A stretch of DNA of 21,417 nt, taken from Candidatus Pacearchaeota archaeon. Lineage in GTDB: Archaea > Nanobdellota > Nanobdellia > Pacearchaeales > GW2011-AR1. Where the stretch lies: positions 1 to 21,417 of the forward strand of contig JACQLL010000037.1 in the NCBI GenBank assembly GCA_016234025.1, given 5' to 3'. Numbering within the stretch: the stretch's first letter is position 1; each line of letters begins with the position of its first letter. A model generated the notes under the pieces. It was not told the DNA's origin. It searched no databases and saw only the letters and a list, made by a program, of their open reading frames with translations. Of the stretch, positions 1-6,557 are shown piece by piece. The translations under genes were made by a program, and so were the position numbers.

Positions 1-22
1 AGTGTTTTCTCAAGAGTATAGG

Positions 23-445
23 ATGGGCTTGTTAAATGCGAGAAAAATTGCAAAGCGAAGGAAGAGACATAGGTGGAGTGATCCTGTTTATGTCGCGAAG
101 ATGAAGAATCTTAAGATTAAGTCGGATCCACTTGGTCGTTCCTCTCAAGCAAAGGGAATCGTTATCGAGAAGTTTCAGAAGGAAGCGGCGCAACCGAACT
201 CTGCGATGAGAAAGTGCTGTAAAGTGCAGTTGATTAAAAACGGGATTCAAATTGGTGCTTTCATTCCGGGGAACCTCGCGCAAAAATTCATCGACGAGCA
301 CGATGAAGTTATAATCGAGAGAATCGGCGGAAAGAAAGGAAGGTCAAAGGGCGACATAAGAGGAATCAGATTCCAGGTAATTAAAGTAAACGATCAGCCG
401 TTGCAAAGATTGGTTCAGGGCAAGATTGAGAAGGGTAGACGATGA
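23..445 (+). CDS. rps12: 30S ribosomal protein uS12, archaeal type
   Basis: Small-subunit protein of the decoding centre. The sequence carries the family hallmarks: an N-terminal GLLNARK stretch matching the archaeal GLFAARK opening, SDPL, SQAKGIV, the conserved QPNSAMRKC loop that faces the A site, the KNG turn, and the IGGKKGRSKGD segment near the C-terminus. I chose the ATG at 23 because it gives 140 residues and the usual archaeal N-terminus; an in-frame GTG at position 2 would add seven unconserved residues, and the frame may stay open before the window. The stop overlaps the next start (ATGA at 442-445), so the downstream gene is translationally coupled. In most archaea uS7 follows directly; here three unknown genes come between. 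The promoter lies outside the window. Confidence 0.96.
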   Translation: MGLLNARKIAKRRKRHRWSDPVYVAKMKNLKIKSDPLGRSSQAKGIVIEKFQKEAAQPNSAMRKCCKVQLIKNGIQIGAFIPGNLAQKFIDEHDEVIIERIGGKKGRSKGDIRGIRFQVIKVNDQPLQRLVQGKIEKGRR

Positions 446-885
446 TAGTTAAAGCAAAAGAAAATATTTTGATTGAAGACGATAATATTAAAGTTGTCTA
501 CAATGTCGTGCTAACTTTAAAAAATCATTTGGGAGAAAACACACCCATCACAGCGTTAAACTCATTTTCAGAAAGGGAGACTAAAGTTCAAGGTATTCAC
601 GCTATAAAAAAGAATGGACATGATTACATACAGCAGACCAACAAAGTCTTTCGGTTTTTTGTTGCTCCGCTGTCTAGTAAACCAACCGAAGAATTAAGTT
701 GGTTTACTATAGTTGTATCCGAGTGGTATAGATCCCCTCATAAAGATAGAGGACATTTTTTCATAGCAGAAGTTTATGACGTCAATCCTGGCAATGGCAG
801 CGACCCTGACCTTGTTGTTAGAGATTTACAAAACATTATTGACGGAGTTGTTTTAAAGCACAAAAAATTAGAGGTGATAAGGTAA
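442..885 (+). CDS. unknown protein between uS12 and uS7 (first of three)
   Basis: Unrecognised 147-residue soluble protein with no signal peptide or membrane segment. It reads as mixed alpha/beta: a first half rich in beta-like stretches (IKVVYNVVLTLK), a central strand-like segment (WFTIVVSEWYRS), and a C-terminal helix ending in a basic KHKKLEVIR. The start codon overlaps the uS12 stop (ATGA) and the stop overlaps the next ATG by one base (TAATG), so it is firmly inside the ribosomal transcription unit. Codon use is more AT-rich than in the flanking ribosomal genes. Its position suggests co-expression with the small subunit, but no function can be assigned. Homology searches of DPANN genomes for the same gene next to rps12 would test whether the association is conserved. 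Confidence 0.8.
   Translation: MIVKAKENILIEDDNIKVVYNVVLTLKNHLGENTPITALNSFSERETKVQGIHAIKKNGHDYIQQTNKVFRFFVAPLSSKPTEELSWFTIVVSEWYRSPHKDRGHFFIAEVYDVNPGNGSDPDLVVRDLQNIIDGVVLKHKKLEVIR
871..877 (+). promoter_or_regulatory. ribosome binding site
   Basis: GAGGTGA matches the anti-Shine-Dalgarno complement and lies 7 bases before the ATG at 885, supporting that start for the second inserted gene. Confidence 0.7.
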
Positions 886-1310
886 TGACAGAAAGAATTT
901 ACGCGAGTGAGGCGGAGGGCTTGTTGAGGGATTCTGTTAGGTTAGGAAAAATCAGAATTATTTTCCCAAGTGATTTTTACAATCAAGCTGAAAAACTTTG
1001 TGAAGATGGTTTAGTGACGATTGAAAGACAGAAAAAAATTGCCACGCTGCGACCGACTGATAAAGGCAGAGAATATTTTTCTTCGAAAGAATCCGGAAAA
1101 ACTTTCCCGTCACGAATTGGTTACAATCCGGAGACAACCTTGTTAAGAATGTGCCGAGAAAACGGAGGAAAATTGGAGATACACACTGGAGAACAATGGG
1201 GCGCGGCTCAACTATTGGCTAAGGATGGAGTTTTAGAATTAGGAAAAGAAGGCGGAAAACGATTTGCCTATTTGCCCAATGAAGAAGATAGGGGAGGAGC
1301 GAGGGTTTAA
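885..1310 (+). CDS. unknown protein, probable tandem winged-helix-like modules
   Basis: Unrecognised 141-residue protein. It seems to be built from two similar units. The first (about residues 12-62) runs LLRDSVRLGK, then AEKLCEDGLVTIE, then LRPTDKG. The second (about 84-133) runs LLRMCRENGGK, then AQLLAKDGVLELG, then FAYLP. In each, a helix ends in a DG turn followed by a hairpin of charged strands, the pattern expected of a winged-helix recognition helix and wing, so nucleic-acid binding is possible. This is inference from pattern only. The start overlaps the preceding stop by one base and has a good ribosome binding site; a GGAGG-rich stretch inside its 3' end serves the next gene. No membrane segments. 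Confidence 0.78.
   Translation: MTERIYASEAEGLLRDSVRLGKIRIIFPSDFYNQAEKLCEDGLVTIERQKKIATLRPTDKGREYFSSKESGKTFPSRIGYNPETTLLRMCRENGGKLEIHTGEQWGAAQLLAKDGVLELGKEGGKRFAYLPNEEDRGGARV
1293..1304 (+). promoter_or_regulatory. ribosome binding site for the third inserted gene
   Basis: A GGAGGAGCGAGG stretch ends 7 bases before the ATG at 1312. It favours that start over an in-frame ATG at 1264, which lies inside the preceding gene. Confidence 0.65.
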
Positions 1311-1311
1311 G

Positions 1312-1662
1312 ATGACATGGTATAAATATCAATTTTATGTGGAATTGCAAGATGCTGATGAAGCATGGTTTATTAAAAGAGATTTAATTAGCGGCAGGGA
1401 AGTAAAATTTGTTAATAATCATAACGGATACGTAGGAGATATTAGTAACACTTATTTTTTATCCAATTCGGACACTAATTATATTTTAGAGCTTGATAGA
1501 TATTTGAGTGAAGATTTTAATTCTATACAGATTAGAGTATTCGCTTCTGAAAGAGCAGTTGTTGAACGAGAAATGCTAAGAGCTCGGTCAATTGTGGACA
1601 ATATAACCAGAATACGAAGAGAAAGAATAAAGAGGGCTGAAGAGGAGGCAATAGCAAGATGA
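1312..1662 (+). CDS. unknown protein with basic helical tail
   Basis: Unrecognised protein of 116 residues from the ATG at 1312, which sits one base after the preceding stop and is preceded by a strong ribosome binding site. The N-terminal two thirds look beta-rich (WYKYQFYVELQ, AWFIKRDL, REVKFVNN, YILELDRYL, IQIRVFAS). The last 40 residues form a charged amphipathic helix (EREMLRARSIVDN, then RIRRERIKRAEEEA) that may bind RNA or form a coiled coil. The stop overlaps the uS7 ATG (ATGA at 1659-1662), so uS7 translation is coupled to this gene. Function unknown; with the two genes before it, it forms a compact insert in the ribosomal operon. Confidence 0.78.
   Translation: MTWYKYQFYVELQDADEAWFIKRDLISGREVKFVNNHNGYVGDISNTYFLSNSDTNYILELDRYLSEDFNSIQIRVFASERAVVEREMLRARSIVDNITRIRRERIKRAEEEAIAR
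1642..1648 (+). promoter_or_regulatory. ribosome binding site of uS7
   Basis: GAGGAGG ends 10 bases before the ATG at 1659. Confidence 0.7.
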
Positions 1663-2273
1663 CAAAACAAAACCAGGAAGAAAAGATGAAGCTGTTTGAC
1701 ATTTACGACGTTTCGAACATTGAGATAAAAGACCCTGCGTTGAAGCCATACCTAAATGTTGAACCGAAGCTGTTGTTAAAGTCGCACGGAAGAAATCTTG
1801 AGAAGTTCGGCAAGACAAAGGTTAATATTCTCGAGAGGATTGCGAACAGGATTGCGACGCCGGGGCATATGGGGAAGAAACATAAGATAATAACGTCGTG
1901 GAGTTCCGGAAAGTATAACAAGAACATGGGCACTGTCTTGGAGACGTTGAAGATAATTGAAGAGAAGACGAAGAAGAATCCGATTCAGGTTCTTGTGACT
2001 GCGATAGAGAATGGCTCGCCGCGTGATGAGATAACAGTTATCGAACACGCCGGTGCAAGGTATCCGCAGGCGGTTGATGTCAGCCCGCTTAGAAGAATTG
2101 ATTTGGCCGTGAGGTGGATGGTTCAGGGGGCGTATCACAGATGTTTCGGCAAAAAAAAGAAGATGGCTCAATCGCTTGCCGAGGAAATAATCAAGGCGTC
2201 TGAAAAAAATATGGAGAGCCACACAATGTCGAAGAAAAACGAGGCCGAGAAACAGGCGGATTCTGCTCGGTAA
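1659..2273 (+). CDS. rps7: 30S ribosomal protein uS7, archaeal type
   Basis: Head protein of the small subunit that binds the 3' major domain of 16S rRNA. At 204 residues it has the archaeal length, longer than the bacterial protein of about 156. Recognisable segments are KLFDIYDVSNIEIKDPALK, the R-rich KVNILERIANRI, NPIQVLVTAIENGSPRDE, the AGARYPQAVDVSPLRRIDLA hallmark, and the helix LAEEIIKA. The poorly conserved tail (from about residue 185) is charged and Lys-rich rather than ending in the usual short arginine tail. It overlaps the preceding gene by ATGA. The unit ends here: the next gene is convergent with no gap, so the EF-2 and EF-1A genes that often follow uS7 are absent. Confidence 0.96.
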   Translation: MTKQNQEEKMKLFDIYDVSNIEIKDPALKPYLNVEPKLLLKSHGRNLEKFGKTKVNILERIANRIATPGHMGKKHKIITSWSSGKYNKNMGTVLETLKIIEEKTKKNPIQVLVTAIENGSPRDEITVIEHAGARYPQAVDVSPLRRIDLAVRWMVQGAYHRCFGKKKKMAQSLAEEIIKASEKNMESHTMSKKNEAEKQADSAR

Positions 2274-3143
2274 TCACGCCAATCCCAAATCGGGTCGTGT
2301 CTTCAAATCCTGATGCGCTGCTTCGATTTGGTTGATAAGTTTTGTCTCGCTTCTATGTGTTAGCATCGCCCTGTGTGATCTCATATAAATAATCATGCCG
2401 GAGTTTTCTTCGTATAATCCTATTCTTTGCAACATTACATCGAGGTAATTTTCTTCCTCTTCAAATGAAATCTTTCTATAACTCTGCTTGTCTCTTCCCG
2501 CGTCTTTGATTAACTTCTTTCTATTTTTCATCGGTATTTTTTTCAACAAATAAACTGCTCTCTTTCCTATCAAGTCGCTCTCTCTCAAAAGTTTCTCCGC
2601 CTCTCTTGAGACATACCTTATTTTTCTTTCGTTATCAATATAAACAACTCCGTAAGTTTTATTTTTTCTGTCGTCAGCGTTTTGTATAAATCTAAGCAGG
2701 GCGGAAGTAAATCTTGAGTTTTGGATATTTAGTGAATCCTTTAATTCTGCGCATTCGTGTTCTAACGAAGAGACCCTTTCTCTTAATTCGGCGCATTCAA
2801 TTCCTCTTTCTCTTGCAAGTTCTGCCGCGGCTTCCGGACAATTAAAACTTGACGCGTCCTCGCCTCTGCCGATACGAACTTTCGCCAACTCCAAAACTTT
2901 TCCCCGGTATCTCGACTGTAATTCTTCGTATTGTCTTCTCTGCTCGTTCAGAGATTTGTGCGCTCTTTCTAATTTGCTTCTTGCCTTGCTTTCTGATTGT
3001 GATATAGTTTCGAATTTTCTCTCCAGTTTTTCATAAGCAGGATGTTTTGCAATTAGTTCTCCTGGGATTTTATTTATCAGGTAGCTGATTCCGATTCCAT
3101 CTAAAAAAGAGATTATTCTGTTTCTTGGTGATTTTCTTTCCAT
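2274..3143 (-). CDS. coiled-coil protein with a PAS-like domain
   Basis: A 289-residue cytoplasmic protein. Residues about 36-145 are a long heptad-like charged coiled coil (for example SKLERAHKSLNEQRRQYEEL and CAELRERVSSLEHECAELKD). Residues about 162-256 resemble a PAS fold: YGVVYIDNERKIRYVSREAE is the classic opening with strand, turn and helix, LIGKRAVYLL follows, and the closing strands are YLDVMLQRIGLYEENSGMIIYM. PAS domains sense small ligands, redox state or light, or mediate dimerisation. No kinase, cyclase or DNA-binding output domain is visible, so the coiled coil may be the output or a scaffold. It has its own promoter and converges on uS7 with no gap. Partner and ligand are unknown. 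Confidence 0.85.
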   Translation of the reverse strand: MERKSPRNRIISFLDGIGISYLINKIPGELIAKHPAYEKLERKFETISQSESKARSKLERAHKSLNEQRRQYEELQSRYRGKVLELAKVRIGRGEDASSFNCPEAAAELARERGIECAELRERVSSLEHECAELKDSLNIQNSRFTSALLRFIQNADDRKNKTYGVVYIDNERKIRYVSREAEKLLRESDLIGKRAVYLLKKIPMKNRKKLIKDAGRDKQSYRKISFEEEENYLDVMLQRIGLYEENSGMIIYMRSHRAMLTHRSETKLINQIEAAHQDLKTRPDLGLA

Positions 3144-3163
3144 TGAAAAACCAAAATCAAGGA

Positions 3164-3173
3164 ATATTAAAAT
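3164..3173 (-). promoter_or_regulatory. TATA box of the PAS protein gene
   Basis: ATTTTAATAT-type box on the minus strand, centred about 25 bases before the ATG at 3143, which places the transcript start at or next to the start codon. It overlaps the stop of the nuclease remnant. Confidence 0.5.
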
Positions 3174-3459
3174 GTTTTGTTTTTGTATTTTGCAGTTATT
3201 AAACTCGCAACTTCGCCAGCGACTTTCTTCGTATCAAATGTATTACCACCTTTAATCTCAATAAGTTTAATCTTTCCGTCTTTTTCTACGACGCAGTCAA
3301 TAATTATATCGTGTCCGTCCTTTATCCCCTTGAAGACTCTGTTTTCCTTGTTTATTTTTGTATTGAAATTCCTTTAGTATCTTTTATTTCATTTGCTAAC
3401 ATTTTTTCTAACTCATTGCCAGTTGAAATCACAGCAGACTGAACTTTGCTTATTAACAT
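3167..3459 (-). pseudogene. frameshifted PD-(D/E)XK nuclease-like remnant
   Basis: Two minus-strand frames join into one plausible small protein if a single A is restored in the five-A run at about 3355-3359. The first frame reads MLISKVQSAVISTGNELEKM and ends at the stop at 3352-3354. The second continues with KENRVFKGIKDGHDIIIDC, a short turn, then IKLIEIKGGNTFD and a helix (KKVAGEVASLITA) to the stop at 3167. The D(~15)EIK spacing with a hydrophobic strand before it is the PD-(D/E)XK nuclease signature, and an N-terminal QSA...GNELE helix is common in type II restriction enzymes of this fold. At about 97 residues it is shorter than most such enzymes, so it is probably also truncated. A hairpin-rich element abuts its 5' end. 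No methyltransferase is nearby. It could instead be intact if the missing A is a sequencing error. Confidence 0.55.
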
Positions 3460-3461
3460 CT

Positions 3462-3564
3462 GGCTTAAACAACCCGAATGGCTCGAGTGGAACGAAGTGA
3501 CCTCGAGAGTTTTTTCTGAAAGAAAAAATTTGGGAAAATCCTGCAAGAATTTTCTGTTTAAGCC
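3462..3564. repeat. hairpin-rich intergenic element closed by a 10-bp inverted repeat
   Basis: GGCTTAAACA at 3462-3471 is perfectly complementary to TGTTTAAGCC at 3555-3564. Inside, CCCGAA (3473-3478) can pair with TTTGGG (3530-3535), and this encloses a hairpin with CTCGAG on both sides (3482-3507 region, apex GAACGAAGT) and a TTTTTTC/GAAAAAA hairpin with a TGAAA loop. A further stem pairs GAAAAT with ATTTTC (about 3535-3554). Nested, branched pairing of this kind suggests a structured RNA or a small repeat. The rest of the gap up to 3649 holds a GACT/AGTC hairpin at 3611-3629 and no convincing gene. Confidence 0.5.
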
Positions 3565-3649
3565 CTGTTATCTGTCCTGAGCCAAAGGCGAAAGTCTGCA
3601 AGGCGTGGCGCGACTGAAAGGAGCGAGTCAAGATAGTGCGTGAGAAATA

Positions 3650-4069
3650 TTAATCTGAAAAAATTTTAAGCATTTTGTCTAATTCTTCTGAAGATAAATC
3701 TTCGAAGACTTTATCTTGAAATTTGCCATATTGTTCATAAATTTCATCTTTAAAATTTCTTGGAATAAGATGAAAGTGCAAATGATTTACTTTAAGTCTT
3801 CCTTGAGGAATAAAAGGTCTATAATTCTGTCTGACATCACATCCAGAAGAAACTTTACTCAAAATTTTTTCCTGAAATTCTATAAGTGTTTCAAATAGTT
3901 CTTTTTGTTCTTCTTCATTCAATTCAGAAGTTTTTTCAACATGCCTTTTAGAAACAACTAAAAGATGTCCTGGCGTTAAACGAGGATTACTAAAAATTAC
4001 TCTAATAAATTCTTTATCTTTTGCAATCCGATTTTTTTCTGAATTGATTTTGCAAAAAGGACACTCCAT
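3650..4069 (-). CDS. HIT family nucleotide hydrolase/transferase
   Basis: Histidine-triad protein of 139 residues, in the size range of small HIT enzymes that hydrolyse nucleoside phosphoramidates, dinucleoside polyphosphates or related nucleotides. The catalytic triad motif is explicit: HLHFHLIPR, with His 96, 98 and 100 of the chosen protein. The N-terminal CPFC (residues 3-6) matches HIT proteins that carry a structural zinc. RLTPGHLLVVSKRH is the typical phosphate-loop/strand region. I chose the internal ATG at 4069 over a GTG at 4087 because the product then begins MECPFC and the TATA box lies 26 bases upstream. It is transcribed divergently from the superoxide dismutase gene. The exact substrate cannot be told from sequence. 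Confidence 0.9.
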   Translation of the reverse strand: MECPFCKINSEKNRIAKDKEFIRVIFSNPRLTPGHLLVVSKRHVEKTSELNEEEQKELFETLIEFQEKILSKVSSGCDVRQNYRPFIPQGRLKVNHLHFHLIPRNFKDEIYEQYGKFQDKVFEDLSSEELDKMLKIFSD

Positions 4070-4090
4070 AAGATTATAGAATTTCACTAT

Positions 4091-4100
4091 TATTTAAAAG
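4091..4100 (-). promoter_or_regulatory. TATA box of the HIT gene
   Basis: Minus-strand CTTTTAAATA is centred about 26 bases before the ATG at 4069. It supports a leaderless transcript starting at that ATG rather than at the upstream GTG at 4087. Confidence 0.6.
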
Positions 4101-4118
4101 GTTTTGTCTCTTGACAGA

Positions 4119-4130
4119 AAAATTTATATT
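4119..4130 (+). promoter_or_regulatory. TATA box of the superoxide dismutase gene
   Basis: AAATTTATATT is centred about 26 bases before the ATG at 4152; divergent with the HIT promoter. Confidence 0.6.
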
Positions 4131-4151
4131 GCGTTGTTTTCATATTAAACG

Positions 4152-4769
4152 ATGGTGCATGAACTTCCTGAACTGCCTTATGCGTTTGATGCTTTAGAGC
4201 CGCTCATAGATGCGAAGACGATGGAGATTCATCACGACAAGCATCACGCCGGTTATGTGAATAAGTTGAACGCAGCGTTGGAAAAGTATCCTAAATTACA
4301 TACGAAAAGCGTTGAGGAGTTGCTCGCGAATAATCTAAAGATTGTGCCTGAAGACATCAAGGCGGCTGTCCGGAATAATGGAGGAGGACACGCAAATCAT
4401 AGTTTGTTTTGGGAGATAATGCTGCCTGAAGGTGATGGAGGCGAGGTTTCTGAAAAATTGTTGAGCGCAATGAAGAAAACGTTTGGTTCTGAACAAGGTT
4501 GCCGTGATAGTTTTGTTGATGCTGCGACGAAGTTATTCGGAAGCGGATGGGCTTGGCTCGTTGTTTCAAAAGGAAAACTGGAAATTATTACGACTCAGAA
4601 TCAGGATTCGCCTTTGATGCAGGGAAAAATTCCAATATTGGGAATAGACTGCTGGGAGCATGCATATTATTTGAAGTATCAAAACAAGAGGCCTGATTAT
4701 ATTGATGCGTTTGTTAAAATTATCAACTGGAGTAGAGTTAGCGAGTTGTATGAGGAGGCGTTGAGGTAA
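4152..4769 (+). CDS. sodA: superoxide dismutase, Mn-type of the Fe/Mn family
   Basis: Converts superoxide to oxygen and hydrogen peroxide in the cytoplasm (no signal peptide). At 205 residues it has the normal family length. The four metal ligands are visible: His27 (MEIHHDKHH), His83 ([11 protein letters not shown]), Asp166 and His170 ([17 protein letters not shown]; family consensus DVWEHAYY, here with Cys after the Asp). GGGHANHS and the outer-sphere Gln151 in QNQDSPL are typical of manganese rather than iron enzymes, though cambialistic behaviour cannot be excluded. Its stop overlaps the next ATG by one base, so it is cotranscribed with the following unknown gene. It indicates exposure to oxygen at least some of the time. 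Confidence 0.96.
   Translation: MVHELPELPYAFDALEPLIDAKTMEIHHDKHHAGYVNKLNAALEKYPKLHTKSVEELLANNLKIVPEDIKAAVRNNGGGHANHSLFWEIMLPEGDGGEVSEKLLSAMKKTFGSEQGCRDSFVDAATKLFGSGWAWLVVSKGKLEIITTQNQDSPLMQGKIPILGIDCWEHAYYLKYQNKRPDYIDAFVKIINWSRVSELYEEALR
4752..4758 (+). promoter_or_regulatory. ribosome binding site of the gene after sodA
   Basis: GAGGAGG inside the end of sodA ends 10 bases before the ATG at 4769. Confidence 0.6.
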
Positions 4770-5236
4770 TGGTTTATAGATTTAGAAATATGAGTAGTGT
4801 AGGGTCTGAAATGTACGTTTACCATGGAGAGGACAGCCAGCTTATGATTGAAGATTCAGATATGGGTTTCAAGTTCCACATGGATAGAGGGAAAAAACAT
4901 TTATATATATGTACCTACACAGATGAAATAATCGTATCTTGCTCAAAATCTTTCTCCGAGCTTAATAGTTTTATGGACGCAATTAATTGCTATCTCTCTA
5001 ATACAGAAAGAAAAGTTCCTATGAAATTTTTTAAGGCATTCAGAACGACACGCGAGAAAATCCAAAGAAATGAATTTTTATATCTCAAAGAGAAGAAAAA
5101 TAAAGAACTCCAAGAGAGGAGTTATCTACGCAGAGAAGCAGATGTCAAGGAATTTGAAGCAGAAAGAAAAGTAAGATTCGGTGGCGGATTGTCTGAAGGA
5201 TTGGACGCGCTTGCTTTTCCGGACGAAGTTGATTGA
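4769..5236 (+). CDS. unknown protein coupled to superoxide dismutase
   Basis: Unrecognised 155-residue soluble protein. The first 75 residues look like a compact beta-rich fold (MYVYHGEDSQLMIE, FKFHMDRGKKHLYICTY, EIIVSC) followed by a helix (FSELNSFMDAINCYL). Residues about 85-135 form a long, highly charged helix (REKIQRNEFLYLKEKKNKEL and onward). The stop/start overlap with sodA (TAATG) and the internal ribosome binding site show it is expressed with sodA, so a role in oxidative stress is possible but not shown by the sequence. It shows no cofactor-binding motif. Confidence 0.75.
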   Translation: MVYRFRNMSSVGSEMYVYHGEDSQLMIEDSDMGFKFHMDRGKKHLYICTYTDEIIVSCSKSFSELNSFMDAINCYLSNTERKVPMKFFKAFRTTREKIQRNEFLYLKEKKNKELQERSYLRREADVKEFEAERKVRFGGGLSEGLDALAFPDEVD

Positions 5237-5276
5237 GAAATTTGTTGTTTCTTTTAAATAGTTACAAATTAGTAAA

Positions 5277-5286
5277 GTTTATAAAG
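5277..5286 (+). promoter_or_regulatory. TATA box of the metallopeptidase gene
   Basis: GTTTATAAAG is centred about 25 bases before the ATG at 5307. It argues that this ATG, which now leads into a short frame, was the original start. Confidence 0.6.
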
Positions 5287-5306
5287 TATTTACTCTAAGT
5301 TTTTTT

Positions 5307-6556
5307 ATGAGTAAAGAAAGAAATTCCCAAAATTCAGAAGGTGGCTTAAAAGGGCAGGATTAGCTGCGCTCCTGGCTCCCGTAGGTTTTCAAGCAATTAG
5401 TTGTGCCAATGGAGTTTATAACAACTTGTTTCCTTCGAAAGAAAGGGAGGCTTTTAGGCAAGAGTTTGGATTTCCTATTAGAGGTTGGGAGTCAGATATT
5501 GTAGGAGAAGACAAAAGAGGTTTCTCCAATTTCGTGCAGGTCGTTCATAAAGAAAGAATGGAAAAACCATTCGATATCACCTCATTGACTATTGAACCGA
5601 AAGAGTTTTATAAAAAATCAGGATTTCAACAGATTCTTCAGACATTTAGTTCTGGTTATTCCGGCAATTATTTTCTTGATAAAATAGGAGTTGTTGGAAA
5701 GATTGAACCTCTTACCTCGACGGCAACGCTGCACCACGAATGCAAGCACGCTAAGACGAGCGAAATTTTAAGAGAACATCCGGAGTTCAGAGAAAGGTGG
5801 GAAGAACTTGCAAAAGACAAGAATGGAAAGAGTTTATATTACACTAATTTCGAATATGTTTGCTCACGCTTTGCAGGACTGGATACCCTTGTCGAAGCAA
5901 AAAAGAAAAATAATGAAGAAGATGATAAAGAAGGATTTGTCAGCAATTATGCGAGAACCAGTTTTGCAGAAGATGTCGCCGAGCTTGGCGAGGAAGCAGA
6001 GGTGAATCCTTGGCGTTTTTATCACTGGCTCTTCGGCGACTCTGCAAATCCCACGATTAAAGGAAAAGTCGAACTTGCTCAAGAGTTTGGAATAATTCCA
6101 AGGGAATTCTCGGAGTTTGTCCGTCTTCAAAGAATAATGTCTCAAGATATTAATTATGGCCCTGAAACTTACACGGTTAACGCAAATAAAGCGAAGAAGT
6201 TCATGGAAGAAAGCGAGGTTTTTTTGAGTAAAAACGTAAAGAGTATTTACGAGGGAGAGGTTAGAGTAGATCGAGGGTATATAATGATGAAATGTTTAGG
6301 AGAAAACCATTATACTAATGAGGAAGTTGCCGAGGAGTATAAGAAAGTTTTGACTTCTGAATTTAAGTCGTTTGAATACGCCAATGCTTTGAGTAACTTA
6401 GCAGAAGTCTACAGCTACCAAAGAGAAGAAGAGAAAGCGAAGATATATTATGAAGCTCGGGCAGAATATTTTAAAAGATTCTATGCGGGCGACGTTGCGC
6501 TTGCCAGAGTCGGAGTGAACGACTTCCTTGAAAGCAGAGGAGAAAAATTTGATTAG
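5307..6556 (+). CDS. exported zinc metallopeptidase, frameshifted in its signal peptide
   Basis: The mature part has a gluzincin-like active site. HECKH (5735-5749) is an HExxH zinc motif, and NYARTSFAEDVAE about 70 residues later matches the NYAxTxxxEDxAE third-ligand motif, with the Glu before the Asp as likely ligand. The C-terminal 70 residues look like a TPR-type helical hairpin (SNLAEVYSYQREEEKAKIYY). The only standard start codon in the main frame is a TTG at 5426, but the frame is open back to 5315 and encodes FRRWLKRAGLAALLAPVGFQ then AISC, a twin-arginine-like, lipobox-like export signal. The ATG at 5307 (MSKER...) has a well-placed TATA box but is one base out of frame; one extra A near 5318-5323 would give MSKERKFPKFRRWLKRAGL. 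So the gene carries a -1 deletion, a sequencing error, or recoding. The substrate is unknown; it probably acts at the cell surface. Confidence 0.82.
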
Positions 6557-6557
6557 A

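Noticed and set aside
1264..1311. Earlier start (ATG at 1264) for the third inserted gene
   Set aside because: It would overlap the preceding gene by 47 bases; the ribosome binding site at 1293-1304 favours the ATG at 1312.
1776..2222. Minus-strand open frame opposite uS7
   Set aside because: Arg-rich shadow of the conserved uS7 gene, without a start context.
3177..3377. 66-codon plus-strand hydrophobic frame
   Set aside because: It is the reverse of the D...EIK nuclease remnant, whose minus-strand reading is more protein-like.
3413..3631. 72-codon minus-strand frame across the hairpin element
   Set aside because: It runs through the palindromic stems and starts within hairpin DNA; no recognisable domain. 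More likely a by-product of the element.
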